Position numbers and translations under genes: made by a program
Assembly: GCF_002216795.1 (NCBI RefSeq)
Contig: NZ_CP022316.1
Location: 868,001 to 932,000, forward strand
Length of the DNA stretch: 64,000 bases
DNA from: Brachybacterium avium
GTDB taxonomy: Bacteria; Actinomycetota; Actinomycetes; Actinomycetales; Dermabacteraceae
Direction of reading: 5' to 3'
Notes under the pieces: generated by a model
The model's database searches: none
Told to the model about the DNA's origin: nothing
The model's input: only the letters and a program-made list of their open reading frames with translations
Shown here: piece after piece, positions 37,148-46,956 of the stretch
Position numbering within the stretch: the stretch's first letter is position 1
Layout of the letters: every line of letters begins with the position of its first letter

Positions 37148-39303
37148 CCACCGATTCCCGCACCGCTTCCACCCCGGCGAGGGACCGCACCGACGAGTCC
37201 ACCACCGCCGACCCCACCGGCCCGATCCCGGTCCTGCCCGGCGGAGCCCCCCGCCTCGACGTCGCTCAGGTCTCCGAGGCGCTGCTGGGCCGGTGGTCCG
37301 AGGCCCGCCTGGCGGCCCGCGAACGCGCCGCCCGCCCCGAGCTGCACCGACCGGTGGATGCCAGCGTCGCCGAGCACCGTGAGCGCGTCTTCCAGCAGCT
37401 GCAGATCCTGGTCGACGACGACGTCTCGCATCCGATGCTGCCCGAGCACCTCGGCGGGCCCAACGACAACGGTGCCAACGTCGCCGGCTTCGAGGAGCTG
37501 GTCGTCGCCGACCCCTCCCTGCAGATCAAGGCCGGGGTGCAGTGGGGCCTGTACACCTCGGCGATCATCCAGCTGGGCAACGAGCAGCAGCAGCAGGCCT
37601 GGGTACCGGCGGCGATGAGCCTGGAGACCCCCGGCGCCTTCGCCATGACCGAGATCGGGCACGGCTCCGATGTGCAGTCGCTGGCGACCACCGCCACCTA
37701 TGACCCCACGGGCGGGGACGACGGGGAATGGGTGATCCACACCCCGTTCCGCGCCGCTTGGAAGGACTACCTGGGCAATGCCGCGATCCATGCGAAGGCC
37801 GCGACGCTGTTCGCGCGTCTGATCACGAACGGTGTGGACCACGGCGTGCACTGCTTCTACGTGCCGGTGCGCGACGCCGAGGGCGAGCTGCTGCCGGGCG
37901 TCTTCAGCGAGGACGACGGTGAGAAGGGCGGACTCAACGGCATCGACAACGGCCGCCTGGCCTTCGATCAGGTCCGCATCCCCCGCACGAACCTGCTGAA
38001 CCGCTACGGCGACGTGGCGCCCGACGGCACGTACACCTCCCCCATCGAGTCCCCGGGACGGCGCTTCTTCACCATGCTCGGCACCCTCGTGCAGGGCCGG
38101 GTCTCCCTGGACGGCTCGGCGATCCGCGCCAGCGAGCTCGCGCTGCACATCGCGATCACCTACGCGACCCAGCGCCGTCAGTTCAGCGCCGCCGATCCCA
38201 CGCAGGAGACGGTGCTGATGGACTACCAGGCCCATCTGCACCGCCTGCTGCCCAAGCTCGCCGCCACCTATGCCGGCGCCTTCGCGCATGAGCAGCTGCT
38301 GCAGGCCTTCGACGACGTCTTCTCCGGCAGGGCGGATGACCCGGAGTCCCGCGAGGATCTCGAGACGCTCGCCGCGACGCTCAAGCCGACCTCCACCCGC
38401 CTCGCGCTGGACACCATCCAGGAGTGCCGGGAGGCCTGCGGCGGAGCCGGTTTCATGGCCGAGAACCAGCTGGTGGGCCTCCATCAGGACTTGGACGTGT
38501 ATGCCACCTTCGAGGGTGACAACACCATCCTGCTGCAGCTGGTCGCCAAGCGGCTGCTCTCGGACTACACCGATGAGCTGCGCAACGTGGACCGGTCCGG
38601 GATCGGTCGCTTCATCGCCCAGCGCGCCGAGGTGCTCGCCAAGCGGCACACTCCGTGGGCGCGCCTCGGCCAGAGCGTCAGCGACCGCGGCAACGCGCGC
38701 CGTGCCTTCGATTCGATGCGCCAGGCCGAGTTCCAGGAGGAGCTGCTCGCCGATCGTGCCCGGGTGAAGGTCGAGGAGGTCGCGCTCGCTCTGCGGGGCG
38801 CCGCGAAGATGAGCCCCGCGGATGCTGCCGCCGAGGTCAACAAGCATCAGGTGGAGATGCTGGATGCGGCCCGCGCCCATGCGGACCTGGTCAACTGGCG
38901 CGCCTTCACCCGCGGCATCGAGGGACTCGAAGGACCCGGAGCCGAAGGCTCCCGCACCGTGCTCACCGACGTGCGGGATCTGTTCGGGCTCACCGCCATC
39001 AACGACGACCTGGCCTGGTTCCTGCTCAGCGGCATGATCTCCACCCAGCGCGGCCGGCAGATCGAGAGCGACCTGCGCCGCCTGCTGTGGCGGCTGCGCC
39101 CGCACGTGCTCGACCTGGTCGCCGCGTTCGACGTGCGCCCCGGCCACGTGCGCGCGCCCATCGCGCTGGGCGACGAGCAGGAGCGGCAGGACGAAGCGGC
39201 CGCGTACTTCCGTGCCCAGCGGGCCAGCAGCGACTCCCCCATCAGCGAGAAGACGCTGCGCGATCGGGAGAAGAGAGCGGGCCGCGCGGCACGGAAGGGC
39301 TGA
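37144..39303 (+). CDS. Acyl-CoA oxidase/dehydrogenase family protein
   Basis: FAD enzyme for the first step of beta-oxidation, 719 residues, longer than ordinary acyl-CoA dehydrogenases. AFAMTEIGHGSDVQSLATTA, YATQRRQFSAADPTQETVLMDYQ, ACGGAGFMAENQ and the C-terminal YATFEGDNTILLQLVAKRLL (catalytic Glu) look like the acyl-CoA oxidase branch. If it is an oxidase it would release peroxide. ATG 37144 overlaps the TetR stop. With the divergent thiolase, FabG4 and MaoC genes it completes a beta-oxidation cycle. Confidence 0.88.
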   Translation: MTTDSRTASTPARDRTDESTTADPTGPIPVLPGGAPRLDVAQVSEALLGRWSEARLAARERAARPELHRPVDASVAEHRERVFQQLQILVDDDVSHPMLPEHLGGPNDNGANVAGFEELVVADPSLQIKAGVQWGLYTSAIIQLGNEQQQQAWVPAAMSLETPGAFAMTEIGHGSDVQSLATTATYDPTGGDDGEWVIHTPFRAAWKDYLGNAAIHAKAATLFARLITNGVDHGVHCFYVPVRDAEGELLPGVFSEDDGEKGGLNGIDNGRLAFDQVRIPRTNLLNRYGDVAPDGTYTSPIESPGRRFFTMLGTLVQGRVSLDGSAIRASELALHIAITYATQRRQFSAADPTQETVLMDYQAHLHRLLPKLAATYAGAFAHEQLLQAFDDVFSGRADDPESREDLETLAATLKPTSTRLALDTIQECREACGGAGFMAENQLVGLHQDLDVYATFEGDNTILLQLVAKRLLSDYTDELRNVDRSGIGRFIAQRAEVLAKRHTPWARLGQSVSDRGNARRAFDSMRQAEFQEELLADRARVKVEEVALALRGAAKMSPADAAAEVNKHQVEMLDAARAHADLVNWRAFTRGIEGLEGPGAEGSRTVLTDVRDLFGLTAINDDLAWFLLSGMISTQRGRQIESDLRRLLWRLRPHVLDLVAAFDVRPGHVRAPIALGDEQERQDEAAAYFRAQRASSDSPISEKTLRDREKRAGRAARKG

Positions 39304-39339
39304 GCCGCACCTGGCCGGTCATCGCACCACCGTCCCGGC

Positions 39340-40176
39340 TCAAGCGGCCGTCGCCAGCTCTCGGACCTGCGGCCGCAGTCGATCGAGCGTCCGATGCCAG
39401 CGGTTCGCCGGCAGTCCCGGATGCAGCAGCGCAATCCCGGTCGCGAACTTCGAGATGCGCTGTGGACGGTGGTGCGACCGCCAGAGCGCGCGATCGACCG
39501 CTCCCGGCGCCGCCGCAGCCTTCGTCTCCAGCACCACCAGATCGTCCAACAGGTACGGCCGCAGGTCCGTGCCGCGCCAGACGAGCGACTCGTCGAGCGT
39601 GACTCGGGAGCCCTCGGAGCCCACCAGCAGGGTCGTGCGCCGGTAGGTCGTCTCGAGCGCGGGGAGCAGCGGGTCCTCAGGCACTGCCACCCCGGCGTCC
39701 TCCAGGCGAGCTGCGACATAGGCGGCGTCCTGTGCCGGGAGGGGATCGCCGCCGAGCAGCGCGGAGGCGGCCCCGGACGGAGAGGCCGCCTCCTCCCGCA
39801 CCTTCTCCGTATCGCCCCGCCCCGTGCGGGTCTTGACCTCGAGGAATGAGGTCCCGGCATCGACGTACTCCCGCCGACGCACCTTGAAGCGGCGTCGACG
39901 TCGGGTGGCGGCGGTGCGGTAGGAGAGCAGATCCGGGGTGTCGTAGTACAGGGAGCGGTAGGCGAAGGTGCGCTGCCGGTCGATGTCCAGGACATGCAGA
40001 TCCTCGGCCAGGTCCTGGAGGACGCGCTCCGCGTCAGCTGCCGGCACGAGGTACTTGCGATCCGTCCGGGTCATCAGTGCGGCGCGCTCGGCCATCGCCC
40101 CGAGGTCGATCCCCGGGAGCGCGGCTGCGAGATCATCGAAGCGACCCCTGATCCGGGGAGGGCACGGAGCAGTCAT
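39340..40176 (-). CDS. Polyphosphate polymerase (VTC) domain protein
   Basis: A 278-residue VTC-domain (CYTH-like tunnel fold) protein. Visible features are RTDRKYLVP at the entrance strand, SLYYDTPDLLSY, the basic strand RRRRRFKVRRREY, FLEVKTRTGRGDTEKVR and PLLPALETTYRRTTLL. Yeast Vtc4 uses this domain to make polyphosphate; most bacterial versions are uncharacterised. Overlap by ATGA with the DUF4956 gene makes them a pair, as in many bacteria, but the frequent third partner CotH is not here. Confidence 0.87.
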   Translation of the reverse strand: MTAPCPPRIRGRFDDLAAALPGIDLGAMAERAALMTRTDRKYLVPAADAERVLQDLAEDLHVLDIDRQRTFAYRSLYYDTPDLLSYRTAATRRRRRFKVRRREYVDAGTSFLEVKTRTGRGDTEKVREEAASPSGAASALLGGDPLPAQDAAYVAARLEDAGVAVPEDPLLPALETTYRRTTLLVGSEGSRVTLDESLVWRGTDLRPYLLDDLVVLETKAAAAPGAVDRALWRSHHRPQRISKFATGIALLHPGLPANRWHRTLDRLRPQVRELATAA

Positions 40177-40796
40177 CGGCCGACCCCGGACAGGACCGGC
40201 ATCTCGTCCACGGCGTCCACGGAATGCTCGCGGTCGCCACGCTCCCCCGCTGCGCGGCGGAATCGGACGTCGACGGCGGTCGAGTCGTTGACGAGATCCA
40301 GGCGGGTCACGCTGACCGCGGTGATCCGGGCATCGAGCAGCGCGGCCAGATAGGCACGCAGCTCGTGGGGATCCCGGATCGCCCGATCGATGACGATCTG
40401 CTGACGCTGATGGCCGCGCAGCAGCGCGGGATGATCGATGATCGCGATCGCCAGCACGACCAGCCCCATGAACGACAGCGACAGCGCCACGGGAGCGACG
40501 CCGAGCCCGCCCAGCAGGCCGAGTGCGAGCATCGCGAAGTAATAGGCGATCTCGTGCTGGGCCAGCTCGTCCGAGCGCAGTCGGATGATCGAGAGCACGC
40601 CGAACAGTCCGAGTCCGACACCGGCACCGACCTCCGCGGCCGCGAGCACCGCCGAGACGGCGAGCACGCCGACGTTGATGCCGAAGAACGCGACCACGAG
40701 ATCGCGGCGGTAGTGGCGACGCCAATACAGTCCGAAGGTCAAGATGATCGCGGCGACGAGATCTGCGGCGATCAGCATCAGGGTCTCGAGGTTCAT
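40173..40796 (-). CDS. DUF4956 membrane protein
   Basis: A 207-residue integral membrane protein, start ATG 40796 with GAGGAG about eight bases before it. About four hydrophobic segments are seen (LMLIAADLVAAIILTFGLYW; LVVAFFGINVGVLAVSAVL; a span ending LGLFGVLSIIRLRS; FMGLVVLAIAIID). The central FGVLSIIRLRSDELAQ is the conserved part of DUF4956. A soluble C-terminal ferredoxin-like tail follows. It probably anchors or feeds the coupled VTC protein at the membrane (inference). Confidence 0.85.
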   Translation of the reverse strand: MNLETLMLIAADLVAAIILTFGLYWRRHYRRDLVVAFFGINVGVLAVSAVLAAAEVGAGVGLGLFGVLSIIRLRSDELAQHEIAYYFAMLALGLLGGLGVAPVALSLSFMGLVVLAIAIIDHPALLRGHQRQQIVIDRAIRDPHELRAYLAALLDARITAVSVTRLDLVNDSTAVDVRFRRAAGERGDREHSVDAVDEMPVLSGVGR

Positions 40797-41308
40797 GGAG
40801 GAACTCCTCACAGCACTGGGTCGGCAGCTGAGGCGCGACCCGGGGGACGGGGACTTTCGGTCAGCAGGGGCGGGCACGTCATCCGGGACGACGCGGAACG
40901 GATCAGAGCCGGCACCGATAGCTGTCGTGCAGCGTGCGGTCGCCGTCCTGCTCACCTCCTGGATGAGGCGCGCCGGATGCGTCGCCTGAGCAGCGCCGCC
41001 TCTGACGGACCCGTGTCACGGTAGATATGGCCGATGAGGCGCAGGTGAAACGGGGATGAGGAGCTTCTCAGAGAGACCCGGCGGGCGTGCGCCGTGCGTG
41101 CCGGCGTCGCGGCGACCGCTCCCGACCGCCGTCACCGTCCTCGGCTCTGACCGTGTCGGCGCTCACCCTCGCCGGGTGCCGTGGGCACCGCCGCCCGGTC
41201 GGGCGCTGCGATCGTAGACTGGGGGGACCGCAGCGCACCGCGCTCGCTCCTCAGCGTCGGCGACCGCCCACGCCCCGCACCCTCGTGATGAACGGATTCG
41301 ACCCCGCG
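40797..41308. other. 512-base intergenic region between DUF4956 and purL
   Basis: No convincing gene lies here. On the minus strand TTTCAC and TATCTA with a 17-base spacer (about 41010-41050) could drive the DUF4956-VTC pair. A TAGACT at about 41213 upstream of purL has no matching -35. Short frames in both directions lack ribosome-binding sites. Confidence 0.4.
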
Positions 41309-43635
41309 ATGACCGCTGACGACGCTCGCCCTTCCACCCCCGACTCGCTCGGAGACGTCGATACCACCGAGCACGCCGCCCGCACTCCTGAGACCCCCCA
41401 GCCCTTCAAGGACCTTGGTCTGAAGGACGACGAATACGCGAACATCCGTGAGCTCCTGGGCCGCCGGCCCACCAACGCGGAGCTGGCCATGTACTCGGTG
41501 ATGTGGTCCGAGCACTGCTCGTACAAGTCCTCCAAGAAGCACCTCGGCACCTTCGGCGAGCACACCACCGAGAAGATGCGCGAGAAACTGCTGGTGGGCA
41601 TGGGCGAGAACGCCGGCGTGGTCGACATCGGCGACGGCTGGGCAGTGACCTTCAAGGTCGAGTCCCACAACCACCCCTCCTACGTCGAGCCGTATCAGGG
41701 CGCGGCCACCGGCGTCGGCGGCATCGTGCGGGACATCATCTCGATGGGCGCCCGCCCCGTCGCCGTGATGGACCAGCTGCGCTTCGGCGCGATCGACCAT
41801 CCCGACACCGCCCGGGTGGTCCACGGCGTGGTCTCCGGTGTGGGCGGGTACGGGAACTCGCTCGGCCTGCCGAATATCGGCGGCGAGACCGTGTTCGATG
41901 CCGCCTATCAGAGCAACCCCCTGGTCAACGCGCTCGCCCTCGGTGTGCTGCGCCATGAGGACATCCACCTCGCCTCCGCCACCGGCGCCGGCAACCAGGT
42001 GGTCCTGTTCGGTGCCCGCACCGGCGGGGACGGCATCGGCGGCGCTTCCATCCTCGCCTCGGAGACCTTCGAGGAGGACGGCCCGGTCAAGCGGCCGAGC
42101 GTCCAGGTGGGCGACCCGTTCATGGAGAAGGTGCTCATCGAGTGCTGCCTCGAGCTGTTCGCCGCCGGTACCGTCGAGGGCATCCAGGATCTCGGTGCCG
42201 CCGGGATCTCCTGCGCCACCAGCGAGCTGGCCGCCAACGGCGGCTCCGGCATGCACATCCACCTCGAGGAGGTGCTGCTGCGCGACCCCAGCCTGAACGC
42301 CGGGGAGATCCTGATGAGCGAATCCCAGGAGCGCATGATGGCCGTGGTCAGCCCCGAGAAGCTCGATCAGTTCCAGGCGATCGCCGCGAAGTGGGACGTC
42401 GAGGCGGCGGTGATCGGTGAGGTCACCGGCGACGGCCGCCTCACCATCGACCACCACGGCCACCGCATCGTGGACGTGGATCCGACCACCGTCGCCGTCG
42501 ACAGCCCGGTCTACGACCGCCCCTACGCCCGGCCCGAGTGGCAGGACGCACTGCAGGCCGATACCGCCGAGGCCCTCCCCCGCCCCGGCACCGCCGAGGA
42601 GCTCGCCGCGACGCTGCGCACCCTGATCGCTTCCCCGAACCTGGCCTCCAAGGGCTGGGTCACCGACCAGTACGACCGCTATGTGGGCGGCAACACGGCG
42701 CTGGCGATGCCCGATGACGCCGGCGTGCTGCGGATCGATGAGAGCACCGGCCGCGGCATCGCCCTGGCCACCGACGCGAACGGTCGGTACACCAAGCTCG
42801 ACCCGCGCGCAGGCGCGCAGCTGGCGCTGTCCGAGGCCTACCGCAACGTGGCCACCTCCGGTGCGGTGCCGCTGGCGATCACCGATTGCCTGAACTTCGG
42901 CTCCCCGAGGACCCTGGCCCCATGTGGCAGCTGGTCGAGGCCATCGGTGGTCTCGCCGAGGCCTGCGAGACCCTCGAGGTCCCGGTCACCGGCGGCAACG
43001 TCTCGCTGTACAACTCCACCGGCGAGCCCGGGCTCATCGACTCCGCGATCCACCCCACCCCCGTGGTCGGCGTGCTCGGCGTGTTCGAGGACGTCGCCCG
43101 ACGGGTCCCCTCCGGCTGGCAGGGCGAGGGAGAGTCGGTGCTGCTGCTGGGCACCACCCGCGAGGAGCTCTCGGGCTCGGCCTGGGCCGATGTGGCCCAC
43201 CAGCACCTCGGCGGGCTGCCGCCGCAGGTCGATCTCGAGGCCGAGCGCTCGCTGGCCAGCGTGTTGATCACCTCCTCCGAGCAGGGCCTGGCCTCTGCGG
43301 CTCATGACCTCTCCGAGGGCGGGCTCGCCCAGGCTCTGGTCGAGTCCGCGGTGCGCTTCGGGTCCGGTGCCCGGGTCGATCTGACCGGCCTGCTCGAGCG
43401 CGACGGCGTGGATCTGTTCACGGCGCTGTTCTCCGAGTCGCAGGCGCGCGCCCTGGTCGCGGTGCCGGCGGCGCAGGAGGAGCGGTTCACCGCCCTCGCG
43501 GCCGAACACGGCGTTCCCGTGCTGCGCCTGGGCACCACGGGCGGTGACGATCTCGACCTCGACGGGGTCGGCGGATTCGCCGTGGACGAGCTGCGGGAAC
43601 TGCGGGAGGCGACCCTCCCCCGCTACTTCGGCTGA
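41309..43635 (+). CDS. purL: Phosphoribosylformylglycinamidine synthase subunit PurL, with apparent frameshift
   Basis: Catalytic FGAM synthase subunit. The N-terminal part has [35 protein letters not shown] and [19 protein letters not shown]. The frame breaks at four Cs, 42903-42906: [10 protein letters not shown] should continue [15 protein letters not shown], which is found one frame over and runs to the stop at 43635. One extra base gives 775 residues, the small-PurL size. ATG 41309 fits the relatives; ATG 41288 is possible. purS-purQ are 17 kb away. Both halves are highly conserved, so a sequence error is likely. Confidence 0.94.
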
Positions 43636-43725
43636 CGCCGCGCGATCCCCCGCAGAAGGGGCCGGACCGTCGGACATCTGCTCGGCGGGCCGGCTCCCTG
43701 CGCGGGCGGGTCGGGCAGGACGGGC

Positions 43726-44865
43726 TCAGGCTCCGTCGTCGCCGTACAGCAGCCGAGCCTCGTCGACCTTCATCCGGACGCCGGCCGCTGCGGACCGGGG
43801 CTCCGGCAGCGCCCGGAGGTCCGGAGCTCCACCGCTGCCGTCCTGGATGCTCCAGCCGCTGCCGCCGTCGGCCAGCGAGCCGTGCTTGATGTCGTAGTAA
43901 CCCGCCTTGGCGCTCAATGCGATCCCCCGCGCGCCATGCAACGAGGCGATCAGGTGGTGATGGAAGCGGGTGCTGAGCCAGATCTGGTGCGCCGCGGGGG
44001 CGAATTCGCCGCGCCAGAACCGGGTGAAGGGGATGAATCCGTCGTCTGCCACCAGGTCGCGCAGCCGGTCATAGCCCGCGTAGTCACCTCCCGGCAGCGC
44101 CTCCACGTAGCGGATCCGCTCCCGCGGGATCCCGGAGTGCTCGACGGTGCGGCGCACGTGCCCCAGCAGCCGTTCGAACGCCCCGTCGTCGATCGCATCG
44201 GATTGGACGCACAGCACCAGCTCCGTCGGCGCGGAGCGATCCGGCACCGGCAGGGCGTCCACGAGATACGCGTCGTCGACGCCCTGGGCGATCCCGAGCC
44301 GCTGCGCGCTCGGAGCATCGCGCACGCTGACATGGTCGAAGCCCTGGAGCGTCTCCGGCCCGAAGGGGGCGAGCCCCTGCCCGGTCGCGATCAGCGGAGC
44401 GCCGCTGATCCGGGAGGCGGCCCGCAGCACGTCGACGAGGAGATCGTTCTCCGGCCACACCGCATTGAGGAAGCCGCCGCCGAGCAGGTGCAGGCTCTGC
44501 GCCTCCCGCAGGGCCAGCAGCGGCGCATCGAACAGCGGTGTGCCCAGGCCGGTCACGATGTCCTCGACGCTGCGCCGAGATCCGCGCAGGGAGTCCTCGA
44601 CGGTCCGGAACACAGCATCGGTGACGCGGAGGTGCGGATGGATCCCGCCGAACAGCGCGTTCGCGGTCCCCGGATGGCGGCAGTCCAGCCAGACCTCGTC
44701 CTCGGGCCGGTGCCGGGCCAGGTGCTCGAGCCAGCGCCGCGCGATCAGCTCGTCACCGAAGTTCGGATAGGACGCCATGGACACCAGGTACAGGGGCGCG
44801 CGCAGCGGCCCCTGGAACCTCGGTGCCGGCTCAGGAGCCGGTGTGCGCCGACGGAATCCGCGCAC
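43726..44865 (-). CDS. Polysaccharide pyruvyl transferase family protein, CsaB-like
   Basis: A 379-residue member of the polysaccharide pyruvyl transferase family (PF04230). Typical features are SYPNFGDELIARRWLEHL at the N-terminus, HLLGGGFLNAVWP, VSVRDAPSAQRLG, and LSTRFHHHLIASLHGARGIAL near the end. CsaB-type enzymes add pyruvate ketals to the wall polymer that SLH domains bind. The preceding gene encodes an SLH protein and ends one base before this GTG, which fits that role well, although the acceptor is inferred only from context. Confidence 0.87.
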   Translation of the reverse strand: MRGFRRRTPAPEPAPRFQGPLRAPLYLVSMASYPNFGDELIARRWLEHLARHRPEDEVWLDCRHPGTANALFGGIHPHLRVTDAVFRTVEDSLRGSRRSVEDIVTGLGTPLFDAPLLALREAQSLHLLGGGFLNAVWPENDLLVDVLRAASRISGAPLIATGQGLAPFGPETLQGFDHVSVRDAPSAQRLGIAQGVDDAYLVDALPVPDRSAPTELVLCVQSDAIDDGAFERLLGHVRRTVEHSGIPRERIRYVEALPGGDYAGYDRLRDLVADDGFIPFTRFWRGEFAPAAHQIWLSTRFHHHLIASLHGARGIALSAKAGYYDIKHGSLADGGSGWSIQDGSGGAPDLRALPEPRSAAAGVRMKVDEARLLYGDDGA

Positions 44866-44866
44866 C

Positions 44867-46956
44867 TCAGAACCGTCCGGTGAGCTTCATCCAGCGCATC
44901 ACGAAGGTGGCCATCTGGTCACGCTTGATGTAGGCGTCCGGACGGAAGGTCCCATCGCTCCAGCCGCGGCTGATGCCGGAGGTCGCGAGCCACCCGATCT
45001 CCTTGGCGAAGATGTGGTCACGGGAGACGTCGACGAACTGGTCGGCGCCAGAGGGACTGGCCGCAGGCTCACCGGCGGCACGGTACAGGAAAGCGGCGAC
45101 GGCATCGCGCTTGACCGGCACCAGGGGACGGAAGGTGCGGTTGCTGCCGCTGCCCCAGCCGTTGGTGATGCCCTCGTCGTAGGCCCAGCAGATCTCCCTG
45201 TAGAAGACGAAGCCCGGATCCACATCGCGGAAGGGCGAGGTCCGCGGCGCCGAGTAGGTCGGCGACCCCATCGCGCGATAGATGAACACGATCATCGCGT
45301 CGCGCAGGTTGTTGCTATTGGGCTGGAAGGTGCGGCTGCTGCCGCTGCCCCACCCCTCGGTCACGCCCGCGGCGAAGAGATCCTGGATCTCGAGGAAGAA
45401 CACCCGTTCCGGGGCCACGTCGCGGAAGACGGGCTGGACGAAGCGGACTGCACCGTCCTCGAGCGCCGCGGTGCCGCTCTCGAAGGGCTGGATCCGCCGT
45501 TCCCCGTCCCGGGAGTCATTGCGGACGGGACGGCCCCAGCCAGAGCGCCACTGCGCACCGAAGGGCGTCGCATAGCCCGCCGCATTCCCGCCCTCCTGGA
45601 GCACGAGACCCTTGGTGAGCTGGGTCGCCGTAAACGGTCCGGTGCGGTGGGCGCTCCTGACCACAGAGCCGAGCGCCGAGGCGCCGCCCGCCCCCTCGAA
45701 GGCCCACAGGTGCTCCTTCCAGCCGCCGTCGTTGGAGCGCTGGGCATCATTGCGGATACTGCCGAACCGGGCGTAGAGGCCGTCTCCCGGGCACTCGGTG
45801 TAGTTCACGTCGCGGTGGCCGAACATCCTCGGCATCTTGACCGTGTCGCCCGAGGATTTCTTGGTGCCCGCCGCGGTGCTCCAGGTGACCGAGCCTTTCA
45901 CGTCCGTATGGAAGGTACTCAGCAGCTTCCAGCCGACCAGGTGGGAGACCGCGTCCTGTGCCGCCCGCGGCGGGGCGGAGCTGCTGTAGTCGCCCATCAC
46001 GGAGATCCCGAAGGAGCCGGTGTTGAAGCCGTAGGCGTGCGCCCCGACGATGTTGCGGTGCAGGCCTCCGCCCCGTCCTTCGAAGATCTGCCCGTACTTG
46101 GAGACCAGCATGTTGTAACCGATGTCCGCCCAGCCCAGCGTGGCCGTGTGGTAGTACAGGATCCCGCGCACGAGCTGCGCGGACTCCGCCCTGGTATAGC
46201 TGTTGGTCCCGGCCGTGTGGTGGATGACCACGGACTTGAGCTGGTCTGCGCCGCGGGTGGAGCGAACCCGGGACTCATCGGCGCCCCAGGCGGCCCGGGA
46301 GGTGAAGGATGGCGCACCCACCAGCGCGGGAGTGGCCGGGTTGACGGCCGAGGCAGCGCTCATCGTGCGCAGCTGCCGGGGCTGTGCCTGCGCTGTCTCG
46401 CTGCCGGCGGACGCGGTATCGGTCGCCGGGGCGTCCGCGAGGGCGACCACCTGTTCGTCGGCCGGAGCCGGCGAGGTGGTCACCACATGGGCGACGAGCT
46501 GCTCGGTGACATCGGTGCCATCGAGCTCCGCGCGGATCTGCAGGGCAGAGACCACACCGAGCCAGACCGCCTCCGTGCCGGCGATCGCCTGACCGGTCTC
46601 CGGGTCCTCGGCAGGCTCCAGGGCCAGCCACTGGGTCCACTCGCCGTCGGGATCGAGCCCTCGCACCTGGACCTCGGGGCATCGATCTCCTCGGGCCAGG
46701 TCACACCGATCATGGTGGCCGGCTGCTCTGCCAGGTCGCGGGCCTGCGAGCCGTCGACCTCGACGAGCGGCACCTCCGCGAGCGGCACGTCGACGATGCG
46801 GGTCTCGCCGCCCGTCACCGAGGGGTCGGCCAGGGCCGGGGCGACACTGAGCACTGCCGTCGCGGCGGGGACCGCGGCGGCGGTGGCCGCGAGCAGCGTG
46901 CGGCGGGAGAGGGACGAACGGGCGTCGGTGGCGGGGGGAAGGTGCCGCTGAGACAT
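44867..46956 (-). CDS. Tat-exported N-acetylmuramoyl-L-alanine amidase with three SLH domains, apparent frameshift
   Basis: Exported wall hydrolase, 696 residues after repair. The N-terminus has a Tat-type signal (SRRTLLAATAAAVPAATAV, then APALA). The frame breaks at four bases, 46676-46679: WPEEIDAP should continue EVQVRGLDPDGEWTQW. The amidase_2/PGRP domain (about 225-390) has the zinc residues in VVIHHTAG and FGHRDVNYTECPG. Three SLH repeats (about 505-696) begin FRDVAP, FRDVDP and FVDVSR. SLH domains would tether the enzyme to pyruvylated wall polymer, matching its neighbour. ATG 46956 has GGAG upstream. Confidence 0.88.

Noticed and set aside
37144-39303. Assignment of the acyl-CoA enzyme as FadE5
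   Set aside because: The neighbouring genes match the FadE5 locus, but the length and the ITEIGHGS-like and FEGDN-type motifs fit the acyl-CoA oxidase branch better.
40744-40989. Small + strand protein overlapping the DUF4956 start
   Set aside because: It has no ribosome-binding site and overlaps a well supported gene and its upstream region.
41200-41230. TAGACT as the purL promoter
   Set aside because: No acceptable -35 hexamer lies at the proper distance, so it is only a chance match.
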